DNA from: Thiothrix fructosivorans
GTDB lineage: Bacteria; Pseudomonadota; Gammaproteobacteria; Thiotrichales; Thiotrichaceae
Length of the DNA: 64,000 nt
Reading direction: 5' to 3'
NCBI RefSeq assembly: GCF_017349355.1
Contig: NZ_JAFMPM010000006.1
Location: forward strand, 496,001-560,000
Shown piece after piece: positions 42,833 to 54,242 of this stretch (position 1 is the first letter of the stretch; the number at the start of each line of letters is the position of its first letter). The position numbers and the translations under genes are program-made. The notes under the pieces were generated by a model, which had not been told where the DNA came from, searched no databases, and was given only the letters and a program-made list of their open reading frames with translations.

Positions 42833-43672
42833 TTAATCCATCGCAATGACAATCTGATTACGGGTATCCGTCAACACCGTGAAGCTGCGGCGGCGTTCCA
42901 AACCATTCAAATTGGCGACGGCTTCGTAATGCCCCGGCGATACTTCTAAGGTCGCCGAATGGCGGCGGGGGGCTGCCACTAGTTGTTTCGCCCCATCCAA
43001 GCGATACACCGTCCATGTCATCGGGCGCAACGCGGGGGCATCCCCCAATGTCGCAATCAAACTGACTTTACCGGTGGGAATCTGGATACTGGCAGCCGTC
43101 AACATCCCCGCTGTTACCGAGAGGCGTTGCTTATAGCTAATCCCAAACGGACGCTTGGCTTCCACCTCATAATCACCGGCTGCCACCAACGTGTCGAGTT
43201 GCGTGCTGTGCGGGTAAGCACGTGCTGACGCACCCACCGCCACTGCGGTGACTTGCCAATCCGCTGTTGTCAGACTCCTCACCCGCAAACGCCCAACCTT
43301 GGGGGAGAAGGGCAAGGTGGTGACTTGCCCTGCGTTCACTTGCACGGTTTTATGTTCAGTATAGCCACCGACCGACAACTGCACCTCATACGTGCCGTTG
43401 GGTAAGGTGACTTGCGGGGAAGCACCGACGAGAGGCGGTGCTACTTGAGTGCCATCCTGTGTACGAATCTGCCACGCAATGTCACTCGCTTTAACGTGCA
43501 ATACTTCCGGTAATTCCGCCGACAGGTCGAGATTATGCGACAGCGAAAGAGGAATATCAGCCATGCTTGGCATAGTGCCCATGAAAAATAGGGTAGCGCA
43601 CAGGGCTTGCGTGCAACGCAATACACTGCACTTCAAGGCGTGAAGTTGCTTATTCTTGTTATGGCTTGGCAT
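42833..43672 (-). CDS. Exported beta-sandwich repeat protein, unknown function
   Basis: 279 residues from the ATG at 43672. A signal peptide (TQALCATLFFMGTMPSMA) precedes at least three similar beta domains, each of the type LPNGTYEVQLSVGGYTEHKT, VAAGDYEVEAKRPFGISYKQ, VSPGHYEAVANLNGLERRRS. The G-x-Y-E motif in each suggests PEGA- or carboxypeptidase-regulatory-like folds. It is probably periplasmic and carbohydrate- or protein-binding. Nothing in the neighbourhood defines its role. Confidence 0.65.
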   Translation of the reverse strand: MPSHNKNKQLHALKCSVLRCTQALCATLFFMGTMPSMADIPLSLSHNLDLSAELPEVLHVKASDIAWQIRTQDGTQVAPPLVGASPQVTLPNGTYEVQLSVGGYTEHKTVQVNAGQVTTLPFSPKVGRLRVRSLTTADWQVTAVAVGASARAYPHSTQLDTLVAAGDYEVEAKRPFGISYKQRLSVTAGMLTAASIQIPTGKVSLIATLGDAPALRPMTWTVYRLDGAKQLVAAPRRHSATLEVSPGHYEAVANLNGLERRRSFTVLTDTRNQIVIAMD

Positions 43673-43792
43673 CGAGTTTCTAACCGCGTTCTGACAGAAC
43701 ACCCATGAAAAGCGATTATTGACTGAATAACAACGTTAAGCAGATGGGTAAGGGGGTTTTTACGCCCGACGGATACGGGTTAATTATTTTGA

Positions 43793-44299
43793 TTACTTAT
43801 CAAGCAATTGTTGATTGAATGGAGGGAGGGGCGTATTGCTAACGGTCGTGAATGGGATAGTTGCCTGAACCTTCGCGGTGGGTGTTAATGCATCCAATGT
43901 CGCTAACCATTGCATCTTTTCCAAAGTGCAAACGGGCAAGATCAGTTTGCCTTGAAAATGCCCTGTACCAACCGTTTGCAAATCCGCGTACTGATAGCCC
44001 ATGAACATATTCACGCCTACCACCGTCAGGCGCATACTGGTGACATCCGGCAAGCCCGTCGTTTCCACCTGCACGGTCAGTTCTTGCATTAACGGAATAG
44101 TGGGCGGGTTGATGCTGAAGCGAATGCTACGCCCTTGGCTGTCGCTTGCCACACACGGCGCTTGCTGTAAATCGCAGGGGATTTGCAGCGTCAGCGCAGC
44201 CACTGGCACAGCGGGTGAAGTGCTGCGACTCTCCCACAGCACTTTACCTGCCACGGTCACAGCAAACACCACCACGCCCAGCAGCAAATAAGCCTTCAT
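43793..44299 (-). CDS. Membrane-anchored periplasmic protein, FixH/YtkA-like
   Basis: 168 residues from the ATG at 44299, which overlaps the xth stop by 4 nt. One N-terminal helix (AYLLLGVVVFAVTVAGKVLW) is followed by a single beta domain: ELTVQVETTGLPDVTSMRLT, VVGVNMFMGYQYADLQTVGT, GHFQGKLILPVCTLEKMQWL. The NMxMG...GxFxGxxxLPxC pattern resembles YtkA/FixH-like domains, some of which bind copper. The match is loose; no assembly genes are adjacent. Confidence 0.55.
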   Translation of the reverse strand: MKAYLLLGVVVFAVTVAGKVLWESRSTSPAVPVAALTLQIPCDLQQAPCVASDSQGRSIRFSINPPTIPLMQELTVQVETTGLPDVTSMRLTVVGVNMFMGYQYADLQTVGTGHFQGKLILPVCTLEKMQWLATLDALTPTAKVQATIPFTTVSNTPLPPFNQQLLDK

Positions 44300-45063
44300 C
44301 CCGCAAACTCGGCAATGACGGGCGTATGGTCGGAGGGCTTTTCCCAAGTACGCGGTTCACGGTCAATCACGCACGACTGGCAAGCGTCAGCTAACGGTTT
44401 ACTGGCAAGAATGAGGTCAATCCGCAAGCCGTGATTGCGGCGGAAACCCGCCGCACGGTAATCCCACCAGCTAAAACTTTTCTCCGGCTGCGCAAACTGG
44501 CGGAAGGTATCGCTTAAGCCCACGGCTTGAATCGCTTGCAACGCGGCACGTTCTGGTGGAGAGCAGAGAATGCCGTCTCCCCACGCTATGGGATCATGCA
44601 CGTCACGGTCTTCAGGAGCAATGTTGAAATCACCTAGCACCACGAGCTTCGGATAAAGTGCCGCTTGTTGCTGCAACCACGCGGTCACTTGCGCCAACCA
44701 GTCAAGCTTGTACGCGTATTTATCCGAACCAACTTCCGAACCGTTGACCACGTACAAATTCACCACGCGCACCCCGTCGAGCGTAGCGGCAAGGATGCGG
44801 CGTTGCGGATCGTCTAAATCAGGGATGTCAGTCATCACGTCCGTCGCGGGTGATTTGCTGAGGATTGCCACGCCGTTATAGGTTTTCTGCCCAGCAAACA
44901 CGGTGTGATAACCTGCCGCTTGCAATTCCACCAACGGGAACTGTGCATCCACCGTTTTGGTTTCCTGAATCGCCAACACGTCCGGTTGCACGGCTGCCAG
45001 CCATTGCAAGACGTGGGGTAGGCGCACCCGTAGCGAATTGACGTTCCATGTCGCGATTTTCAT
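44296..45063 (-). CDS. xth: Exodeoxyribonuclease III (AP endonuclease)
   Basis: 255 residues with the full ExoIII set: MKIATWNVNSLRVRLPHVLQ, DVLAIQETKTVDAQFP, NGVAILSKSP, VVNLYVVNGSEVGSDKYAYK, LVVLGDFNIAPEDRDVHDP, RIDLILAS and EKPSDHTPVIAEF. It cleaves DNA at abasic sites and degrades duplex DNA 3'-5'. It overlaps prlC by 4 nt. Confidence 0.95.
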   Translation of the reverse strand: MKIATWNVNSLRVRLPHVLQWLAAVQPDVLAIQETKTVDAQFPLVELQAAGYHTVFAGQKTYNGVAILSKSPATDVMTDIPDLDDPQRRILAATLDGVRVVNLYVVNGSEVGSDKYAYKLDWLAQVTAWLQQQAALYPKLVVLGDFNIAPEDRDVHDPIAWGDGILCSPPERAALQAIQAVGLSDTFRQFAQPEKSFSWWDYRAAGFRRNHGLRIDLILASKPLADACQSCVIDREPRTWEKPSDHTPVIAEFAG

Positions 45064-47099
45064 ACAGCAAGACCGCTGTGGCGGAGCAGAGCATCCGCTG
45101 AAGGTTTACGCCCACGGAAGGCAACAAACGATTCCATTGCTTTGCGTGAACCACCGACTTGCAATACTTCTTTCAGAAACGCTTCGCCCACGCCCGCATC
45201 AAACAAGCCTTCTTCTTCAAAGCGCGCAAACGCATCTGCCGACAATACTTCCGCCCACTTGTAACTGTAATAGCCTGCCGCGTAACCACCGGCAAAAACG
45301 TGGGTAAAGCTGTTCGGCATCCGGTTAAAAGCAGGGGGTTTGATCACCGCGACCTGTTCCAATACCGCCTGACGAATCGCTGCGACTTTGCCGGGTTCTG
45401 CGGCTTGCGGGTCAAGGTGTAGCTTCATATCAAACAGCGCAAATTCCAATTGGCGCACTGTCGCCATCGCGGTTTGGAAATGCCGCGCTGCTTGCATTTT
45501 TTGGAACAAGGCTTCCGGAAAGGCTGCGCCCGTTTCCCAATGCGCCGCGATCATGTCCAGCACGCTGCGTTCCCAGCACCAGTTTTCCATGAACTGGCTC
45601 GGCAGCTCGACCGCATCCCATTCCACGCCATTGATACCCGCGACATCGGGATAATCGACCTGCGTGAGCATGTGGTGCAAACCGTGCCCAAATTCGTGGA
45701 ACAACGTCACCACTTCATCGTGAGTAAACAGCGCAGGCTTGTCACCGACAGGAGCGCTGCTATTGCACGTCATGAATGCCACCGGAATCTGCACGCCATC
45801 GGCACGCCGAAAACGTCCGCAGAAATCGCTCATCCACGCCCCACCACGCTTGTGCTGACGGGCGTATAAATCGAGGTAGAAACACGCTTGCACCGCACCG
45901 CTACGGTCATACACCAGATAGAAACGCACGTCGTTATGCCATAGATCAATGTGACCAGCTTGCTGCTCGATGCGCACACCGAAGAGTTTTTCCACCAAGG
46001 TAAACAAGCCGCTGATCACACGGGCAGCAGGGAAGTAGGGCTTCAAATCTTCTTCGCTGAAATCGAAACGCGCTTGTTTCATCTTCTCGCTGACGTAACC
46101 CACGTCCCACGCTTGCACATCGTCCAGCCCCAACTGGTCACGCGCAAAGGTTTGGATCTCGGCAAATTCGGTTTTCGCAAATGCCTTGGATTTACGTGCT
46201 AGGTCTTCGAGGAAATCCAGCACTTGCTGCGGGCTTTCAGCCATCTTGGTTGCCAAGGAGAGTTCAGCAAAATTGGCGTACCCCAGCAAACTGGCTTCTT
46301 CCTGACGCAAGCGCAGAATGTCGCACATCACTTGCGTGTTATCCCATTCCGCATTCGCACCGAGTTCCGAAGCACGCGTGGTGTATGCCCGATACACTTC
46401 CGCTCGCAATTCGCGGTTATCGGCATACGTCATCACCGGGAAGTAAGAAGGGAATTGCAGGGTAATCACCCAGCCTTCCATATCACGCTGTTTGGCGGTT
46501 TGGGCTGCCATTTCCAATGCGGATTCAGGTAAACCTGCCAACGCGTTCACATCCAGAATCTGCTTCGTCCACGCATTTGTCGCATCCAACACATTGTCGG
46601 AAAAGCGCGAAGTCAGTTGTGAGAGTTCCTGACTGATGGCACGGAAACGCTCTTTTTGCGCTTCCGGCAAAGCTACACCGGATAGCGTGAAACCTAGCAA
46701 GCTATCATCCAAACTCTTCTGTTGCGCCGTATCCAACCCCGTTTCACTATCACGCACGGACTGCATGGCTTGATACAACTTCGCGTTCTGACCTAACTCC
46801 GTGTGGTAATCACTCAGCCGCGACAGGTTATCGTTGTATGCCTTACGTAATTCCTCGGTGTTGACCACCGCGTTCATGTGACTCACGGGCGACCACATGC
46901 GATCCAAGCGATTACCTGCTTCGTTCATCGGCGCAACCAGATTGTTCCACGTGAAACGTGTTTCAGTATCCAGCGTTTGGTCTAACCATGCGCGGTTGTC
47001 TTGCAACACCACGTCTAACGCAGGGGTAATGTGCTCCGGCTTGATTTGCGAGAACAGCGGCAGGTTGCTGATGTCCAGCAAGGGATTTTCTTGTTTCAC
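45060..47099 (-). CDS. prlC: Oligopeptidase A
   Basis: 679 residues from a GTG at 47099 (MKQENPLLD); a GTG 12 nt upstream that overlaps the gyrB stop is an alternative. The M3 family zinc site is HEFGHGLHH, with ARQHKRGGAWMSDFCGRFRR and GYAAGYYSYKWAEVLSADAF as further signatures. It degrades signal peptides and other short peptides in the cytoplasm. The chosen start codon lies inside a parS-like palindrome (47092-47107), and a second one is at 46943. Confidence 0.93.
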   Translation of the reverse strand: MKQENPLLDISNLPLFSQIKPEHITPALDVVLQDNRAWLDQTLDTETRFTWNNLVAPMNEAGNRLDRMWSPVSHMNAVVNTEELRKAYNDNLSRLSDYHTELGQNAKLYQAMQSVRDSETGLDTAQQKSLDDSLLGFTLSGVALPEAQKERFRAISQELSQLTSRFSDNVLDATNAWTKQILDVNALAGLPESALEMAAQTAKQRDMEGWVITLQFPSYFPVMTYADNRELRAEVYRAYTTRASELGANAEWDNTQVMCDILRLRQEEASLLGYANFAELSLATKMAESPQQVLDFLEDLARKSKAFAKTEFAEIQTFARDQLGLDDVQAWDVGYVSEKMKQARFDFSEEDLKPYFPAARVISGLFTLVEKLFGVRIEQQAGHIDLWHNDVRFYLVYDRSGAVQACFYLDLYARQHKRGGAWMSDFCGRFRRADGVQIPVAFMTCNSSAPVGDKPALFTHDEVVTLFHEFGHGLHHMLTQVDYPDVAGINGVEWDAVELPSQFMENWCWERSVLDMIAAHWETGAAFPEALFQKMQAARHFQTAMATVRQLEFALFDMKLHLDPQAAEPGKVAAIRQAVLEQVAVIKPPAFNRMPNSFTHVFAGGYAAGYYSYKWAEVLSADAFARFEEEGLFDAGVGEAFLKEVLQVGGSRKAMESFVAFRGRKPSADALLRHSGLAV
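46943..46958. promoter_or_regulatory. parS-like site 1
   Basis: TGTTCCACGTGAAACG differs from the parS consensus TGTTTCACGTGAAACA at two positions, one of which is variable in known parS sites. It lies inside prlC, 5 kb from oriC, as expected for ParB-binding centromere sites. Confidence 0.7.
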
Positions 47100-47107
47100 G
47101 TGAAACC
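47092..47107. promoter_or_regulatory. parS-like site 2
   Basis: TGTTTCACGTGAAACC matches the parS consensus at 15 of 16 positions. It spans the prlC start region, between prlC and gyrB. Confidence 0.85.
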
Positions 47108-49573
<2,466 letters not shown>

Positions 49574-50671
49574 TCAGTTTGCGGCAAATACTTGCCCGTG
49601 TTTCACTTGAAACGCCTGCGCGTCTGCCACCCAATTCTTCAGGGGTTGGTGATGTGTGCCGGTTATGATTAATTGTTGCTGCGTCGTGCGCAGGGTATTG
49701 TACAACGCTTGCTGGTTTTGCTCATCCAGTTCTGATGCCAAGTCGTCAATGGCGATTATACCGCGTTTTGTGGCGTTATCGGCAATGGCATGACTTTGGG
49801 CTAACAATAAAGCCACAGCGAGTACTTTAAGCTGCCCGCGTGACGCAATCCGTAGCGCAGGAACGCCCTCCAGCAAGATGTGCAAATCTGCCCGGTGTGC
49901 ACCGTACAAGGTGAAACCTTGCTTGCATTCTTGTTCGGTTTTTTCGCTTAAAAATTGTGCTATTTGCGATTCATCCTGTGGATTAATCCCCACCGGAAAG
50001 CCACTACTGAGCACAAGCTGTGGATAACTTACCGCTGAGAGTAACTCGGCGCAATCTTGTAACACGGTTTGCAATGCTGTTAATGCATCCATCCTGTAAC
50101 GCCACAGAATCGGCTGTAAGGCGATTAACTGCCGTGTCCACTGTGGTAGGGCTTGACGTTGCTTAGAGTCGCGTAGACAAGCATTGCGTTGCTTTAACAC
50201 CCGTTGGTAGTCTCGCCATGCCCGATTGAATTCAGCAAAGCGATAAAACGCAATCCAATCCAAAAATGCGCGGCGGGCGGTGGGGCTGCCTGTGAGTAAC
50301 TCGACCGAACCGGGGTGAATGAGGGTAAGCGGAACGTGCGTACTGAGTTCCGCTTGCTGTTGTACATCGGCGTGGTTGATACGAATACGCGTTTCTGCCG
50401 CACTTTTCGTGATGCCCAGTGGATAACTTTGCAGAATGATGCCTTGTTCCACGCTGGCAGCAACGGTGAGTTCGTTTTCCCCACGAGTAATGACTTCCGC
50501 AATCCGTGGGGTACGAAACGAGCGTCCCCGCGATAACACCGCGAGCGCTTCTAGCAAACTGGACTTGCCGGAAGCGTTGTCCCCATATAGCACATTCGCG
50601 TGTGCACTTAATGCTAACGCGGTGCTGTGGATAACTCGGCAATGTTGGACGTTAAGACGACTTATCCACAC
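49574..50671 (-). CDS. recF: RecF, DNA gap-repair ATPase
   Basis: 365 residues. Walker A is VLYGDNASGKSSLLEALAVL; LTLIHPGSVELLTGSPTARR and RAFLDWIAFYRFAEFNRAWR are RecF-specific; Walker B is GIIAIDDLASELDEQNQQAL with the signature upstream at IASRGQLKVLAVALLLAQSH. It loads RecA at gaps with RecOR. It lies 17 nt from dnaN. Two DnaA boxes fall in its first codons and another at 50019; a parS-like site lies near its end. Confidence 0.96.
   Translation of the reverse strand: MWISRLNVQHCRVIHSTALALSAHANVLYGDNASGKSSLLEALAVLSRGRSFRTPRIAEVITRGENELTVAASVEQGIILQSYPLGITKSAAETRIRINHADVQQQAELSTHVPLTLIHPGSVELLTGSPTARRAFLDWIAFYRFAEFNRAWRDYQRVLKQRNACLRDSKQRQALPQWTRQLIALQPILWRYRMDALTALQTVLQDCAELLSAVSYPQLVLSSGFPVGINPQDESQIAQFLSEKTEQECKQGFTLYGAHRADLHILLEGVPALRIASRGQLKVLAVALLLAQSHAIADNATKRGIIAIDDLASELDEQNQQALYNTLRTTQQQLIITGTHHQPLKNWVADAQAFQVKHGQVFAAN
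49599..49614. promoter_or_regulatory. parS-like site 3
   Basis: TGTTTCACTTGAAACG matches the parS consensus at 14 of 16 positions, with one change in the central CACGTG core that would weaken binding. It lies in the 3' end of recF. Confidence 0.5.
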
Positions 50672-50688
50672 CCTATTGGTTCTCGCAT

Positions 50689-51798
50689 TTACAAACGGAT
50701 CGGCATAATAACATTACGCACCGTGTCATCGTCGGGGTCTGTGAGTAACACACTGCTTTCAGGTGCATTGCAATGCAGGCGTAGGGTTTCACCGCTTAAG
50801 TGGTTCACTGCATCCAGTAAATACGTGACGTTGAAACCAATGCTGAAATCCTTACCTGCGTAATGCACATCCAATTCGTCAGTAGCAACTTCCTGCTCAG
50901 GGTTGTTGGCTTCGACTTTTAAGCGGTTTTCGCTCAAAGATAGGCGTACCCCCCTGAACTTCTCATTGGAGAGGATAGCGACCCTGCTGAGGGTCTCCTT
51001 GAAGGCTTTACGGTCGAGGTCTACTTGGATTTGTCCACCGCCGGGTACGGCAGCACGGTAATCAGGGTAACGCCCATCAACCAGTTTCGAAGTAAACCGT
51101 AAGTTATCCAGTTGTACGCGCAAATGATTCTGGCTGCTTTGCAATTGTAACGGTACTTGGCAATCACTACGCAGCAATCGGGATAATTCCAACACACCTT
51201 TGCGGGGGATAATCATCTGGCGACTTTGTTCGATATGTGGCATGTCCACCGTATGGAAACACAAGGATAAACGATGCCCATCTGTAGCGACGGTGCGAAT
51301 ACCATCCGCATTGACTTCAAGCAATAAACCATTGAGGTAGTAACGCACGTCTTGGTTTGCCATTGCATAAGCCACGCTTTCCAACAAATGTTTCAACACG
51401 TTCTCAGGCAATTCCAAGGTATGAACATCCCCAATGTCTTCGAGTTCGGGGAATTCGCTAGCCGGTAAGGTAGCTAATTCAAAGCGGCTACGTCCTGCAC
51501 TGATCCGCGCTCGCTTGTCATCTTGCACCTCAAGATTGACGATGCTCTCTGACGGCAAGGATTTGCAGATGTCAGCCAATTTGCGAGCAGGTAGGGTAAT
51601 TTCCCCGTCAGCGCCATCCATGATCGGTGCATGGGTAGCAATTTCCAGCTCAAGGTCTGTACCACGCCAAAAAGATTGATTGTCTTTGATACGCAGTAAC
51701 ACGTTTTCCAAAATGGGAGCGGTGTGACGTTTTTCGATAGCCCCCAAGGTAGCTTGCAGGGATTCGAGTAGGTGTTCGCGGGTCTGGGTTAGTCTCAT
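50689..51798 (-). CDS. dnaN: DNA polymerase III beta sliding clamp
   Basis: 369 residues: LLESLQATLGAIEKRHTAPI, LENVLLRIKDNQ, LTGTDLELEI-type stretch WRGTDLELEIATHAPIMDGA, RTVATDGHRLSLCFHTVDMP, VDGRYPDYRAAVPGG, NNPEQEVATDELDVHYAGKD and the terminal NVIMPIRL. It forms the ring clamp for replicative polymerase. Typical position between dnaA and recF, with oriC on its 5' side. Confidence 0.97.
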   Translation of the reverse strand: MRLTQTREHLLESLQATLGAIEKRHTAPILENVLLRIKDNQSFWRGTDLELEIATHAPIMDGADGEITLPARKLADICKSLPSESIVNLEVQDDKRARISAGRSRFELATLPASEFPELEDIGDVHTLELPENVLKHLLESVAYAMANQDVRYYLNGLLLEVNADGIRTVATDGHRLSLCFHTVDMPHIEQSRQMIIPRKGVLELSRLLRSDCQVPLQLQSSQNHLRVQLDNLRFTSKLVDGRYPDYRAAVPGGGQIQVDLDRKAFKETLSRVAILSNEKFRGVRLSLSENRLKVEANNPEQEVATDELDVHYAGKDFSIGFNVTYLLDAVNHLSGETLRLHCNAPESSVLLTDPDDDTVRNVIMPIRL

Positions 51799-52042
51799 TA
51801 CTTAATATATCTTAAATGTATTTAAAGAATAGTAATCATAGTAAGGGAAGGCACTTTCTGTGGATAACTTTCCAATCCTATTGATTACCAAGGCTAATTT
51901 AACACTTTCTCACTGTGGATAAGCTGTGGATAAGTATGTGGATAAGCTGTTAGTATCTTGTGGATAATTTTAGGGGTAAAGTTATCCACAGTTTATCCAC
52001 AGCTTATCCACAGGGTTATACCGTACTTATGCACAGGTAATT
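51799..52042. other. oriC, chromosomal replication origin (dnaA-dnaN gap)
   Basis: Eight perfect DnaA boxes lie within 155 nt. Five are TGTGGATAA at 51859, 51914, 51925, 51937 and 51959; three are TTATCCACA at 51982, 51993 and 52004. An AT-rich stretch (51799-51840, TTAATATATCTTAAATGTAT) next to dnaN is the likely unwinding element. Boxes change orientation between 51967 and 51982. Together with dnaA, dnaN, gyrB and nearby parS this is the origin. Confidence 0.92.
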
Positions 52043-53461
52043 TCAGCTTGTTAACGTCCTAAATAGGATGCGGTACTCCTCTTCGATTTTGGGATCTGAC
52101 TCCCGCAATTCGACCACTTTACGTTGAGCGTGCAAGACGGTCGTATGGTCACGACCTCCGAATTCATCACCAATTTCCGGCAAGCTGTGGTTGGTCAGTT
52201 CTTTGGACAGTGCCATCGCAATTTGGCGTGGACGAGCAAAGCATCGTGCGCGATTTTTGGAATCCATATCGGTTAAGCGAATGTTGTAGTACTGCGCCAC
52301 GATTTTTTTGATGTTGCTCATCGACACCATTTTGTCTTGGCTGGCTAATTGGTCACGCAGCGCGTTATGCACAAAATCCATGCTGATGGTGGTGACGCAC
52401 TTGAGGCGCATACTGGCAATCACGCGTTGCAGTGCACCCTCCAGATCCCGAATATTGGAGTGAAACCGCTTGCCAATGAAAAAACTCACGTCATTGGGCA
52501 GGTGCAAGCCCACATCCTCGGCTTTCTTGCGCAGGATAGCCACGCGGGTTTCCAGATCGGGGGATTCAATTTGCACGGTTAAGCCCCAGTTGAAGCGCGT
52601 TTTCAAGCGGTCTTCAATGCCATCCAGATCACGTGGAAATTTGTCGCTGGCAAGGATAATGCGTTTCTGCCCTTCCAAGAGCGCATTGAAGGTGTGGAAA
52701 AATTCTTCCATCGAACGGTCTTTGCCCGCAAAAAACTGGATGTCGTCAATCAGCAGCGCATCCAGACTGCGGTAATGCTGCTTGAATTCTTCCATGCGTG
52801 AATTGCGGATGGCGGAAATCATGTCATTGACGAAGCGTTCCGCGTACACATAGATCACCCGTGCGCCCGGTTCGCGTTCGAGAATGCGATTGCCAATGGC
52901 GTGCATGAGGTGGGTTTTACCCAAACCTACCCCGCCGTAAATAAACATGGGGTTGTAGGTGGTATCGGCTTGATCGCCTACCTGTTGTGCGGCGGCACAC
53001 GCGAGTTGGTTGGATTTGCCTTCGACGAAATTGGCAAACGCCATGCGCGGATTCAGCGAATTGGTAAAGCGTTCGCTGATGGGGGCGGGGGTTGGCGCGG
53101 CGGCAGTGGCTTGGGTATGGGTCAGTGGGACGGGATTCCACTCATCGTGAGGCGACAGAGCTTGTGCCTGTGGATAACGCGGCTGCTGGAGCGGTGTTGT
53201 TAATAACGCAGGTGGTGCGGTGGGGACGGATGAGCCAATTTGTAACATCACGTCAAATTCATTATCACCCGTGATAATGCGTGAATGGAACAGAATGCGC
53301 GGCAAATATTGTTCATGGACTTGTTGCAGCACGATAGTGTTAGGCGCGAGCAAATACAGCGCTTGGCGCTTCTCCACCGCGTGTAACGCACGTAGCCAAG
53401 TATTGATTTCGCTGTCAGGAACTTCCTGTTCGAGTTGCTGTAAACATTGTTGCCAAAGCAT
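52043..53461 (-). CDS. dnaA: DnaA, replication initiator
   Basis: 472 residues with four-domain layout: domain I (LEQEVPDSEINTWLRALHAV), a Pro/Ala-rich linker, the AAA+ domain with Walker A in FIYGGVGLGKTHLMHAIGNR and Walker B in LDALLIDDIQFFAGKDRSME, and domain IV (ALSKELTNHSLPEIGDEFGG, RDHTTVLHAQRKV) that reads DnaA boxes. It starts the dnaA-dnaN-recF-gyrB run. A DnaA box at 53540 upstream of its start suggests autoregulation. Confidence 0.98.
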   Translation of the reverse strand: MLWQQCLQQLEQEVPDSEINTWLRALHAVEKRQALYLLAPNTIVLQQVHEQYLPRILFHSRIITGDNEFDVMLQIGSSVPTAPPALLTTPLQQPRYPQAQALSPHDEWNPVPLTHTQATAAAPTPAPISERFTNSLNPRMAFANFVEGKSNQLACAAAQQVGDQADTTYNPMFIYGGVGLGKTHLMHAIGNRILEREPGARVIYVYAERFVNDMISAIRNSRMEEFKQHYRSLDALLIDDIQFFAGKDRSMEEFFHTFNALLEGQKRIILASDKFPRDLDGIEDRLKTRFNWGLTVQIESPDLETRVAILRKKAEDVGLHLPNDVSFFIGKRFHSNIRDLEGALQRVIASMRLKCVTTISMDFVHNALRDQLASQDKMVSMSNIKKIVAQYYNIRLTDMDSKNRARCFARPRQIAMALSKELTNHSLPEIGDEFGGRDHTTVLHAQRKVVELRESDPKIEEEYRILFRTLTS

Positions 53462-53539
53462 AGAGGGGCAGTTCCAAAAGGGTTGAAACGAGGCATGACG
53501 CAGGTTTTTGGAACGTCCAATTATAGACGCGCAGCCAAG

Positions 53540-53548
53540 TTATCCACA
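53540..53548. promoter_or_regulatory. DnaA box upstream of dnaA
   Basis: A perfect TTATCCACA in the 235-nt gap between divergent dnaA and rpmH, 79 nt before the dnaA start. It is well placed for autorepression of dnaA. Confidence 0.75.
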
Positions 53549-53581
53549 AGCGCAAGCTCTGAGCATTGCCGGATAACGGTG

Positions 53582-53610
53582 TTGACAAAACTAACGCAAT
53601 CCCTTAATGT
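53582..53610 (+). promoter_or_regulatory. Promoter of rpmH
   Basis: TTGACA at 53582-53587 and TAATGT at 53605-53610, spaced 17 nt: a near-consensus sigma-70 promoter about 87 nt before the rpmH start. Confidence 0.75.
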
Positions 53611-53696
53611 GCCTCACCTTTTTGGCTGTCCCTGAACCCGTAAAATTTTTAGGGCATGGGCAGTGATTGACTTAATGAATTAATTGGTGACTTGTC

Positions 53697-53831
53697 ATGA
53701 AAAGAACCTTCCAACCTAGCAAAATCCACCGCGCTCGTACCCACGGTTTCCGCGCTCGTATGGCAACCGCTGATGGTCGTAAAGTATTGAGCGCACGTCG
53801 TGCTAAGGGTCGTGCACGTCTGATCCCTTAA
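53697..53831 (+). CDS. rpmH: Ribosomal protein L34
   Basis: 44 residues: [44 protein letters not shown]. This is the complete L34 sequence of proteobacterial length, a very basic protein of the large subunit. It opens the conserved rpmH-rnpA-yidC-mnmE run divergent from dnaA and is 7 nt from rnpA. It was too short for simple ORF finding but is unmistakable. Confidence 0.98.
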   Translation: MKRTFQPSKIHRARTHGFRARMATADGRKVLSARRAKGRARLIP

Positions 53832-53838
53832 GATTATT

Positions 53839-54216
53839 TTGGATGCAGGTTCGCTAGGGGCTGACAGCTTCCCACGCCATGTACGTCTAACCCGTGGAAT
53901 TGATTTTCAACGGGTTTTTCAGCATGGCAAACGCCTGCATGCTACTGGCTTGAATGCCCGCGCTGCTGCCAACACCGTTGGCTTTCCGCGTTTGGGCATG
54001 GCAATCGCCAAAAAAGCCTTGCGGCGAGCGCATGAGCGTAACCGCATTCGGCGTTTGGTACGCGAAAGTTTCCGCCACCATCAAGCCACTTTGCCCCCTG
54101 TCGATTTGGTGCTGATGTGCCGTTCTGATGTCCTCACTATGAGCAACGCCGAACTATTCCTGCAATTGGACAGTTTGTGGTTGCGCTTGCACAAGCTATA
54201 CTCTGCCCTACCCTAA
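53839..54216 (+). CDS. rnpA: Ribonuclease P protein component
   Basis: 125 residues from a TTG at 53839, the only plausible start in this frame after rpmH. RnpA features are FPRHVRLTRGIDFQRVFQHG, LGMAIAKKALRRAHERNRIR and RLVRESFRHHQATLPPVDLV, containing the RNR signature (ERNRIRRLVRE) that binds the RNase P RNA. It cleaves pre-tRNA 5' leaders with M1 RNA. Confidence 0.93.
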   Translation: MDAGSLGADSFPRHVRLTRGIDFQRVFQHGKRLHATGLNARAAANTVGFPRLGMAIAKKALRRAHERNRIRRLVRESFRHHQATLPPVDLVLMCRSDVLTMSNAELFLQLDSLWLRLHKLYSALP

Positions 54217-54242
54217 TCGTCACTAACCGGATTGCATTACTC

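Noticed and set aside
46951-46966. Additional palindrome TGAAACGTGTTTCA next to parS-like site 1
   Set aside because: It lacks the CACGTG core in the right register, so it is not counted as a separate parS.
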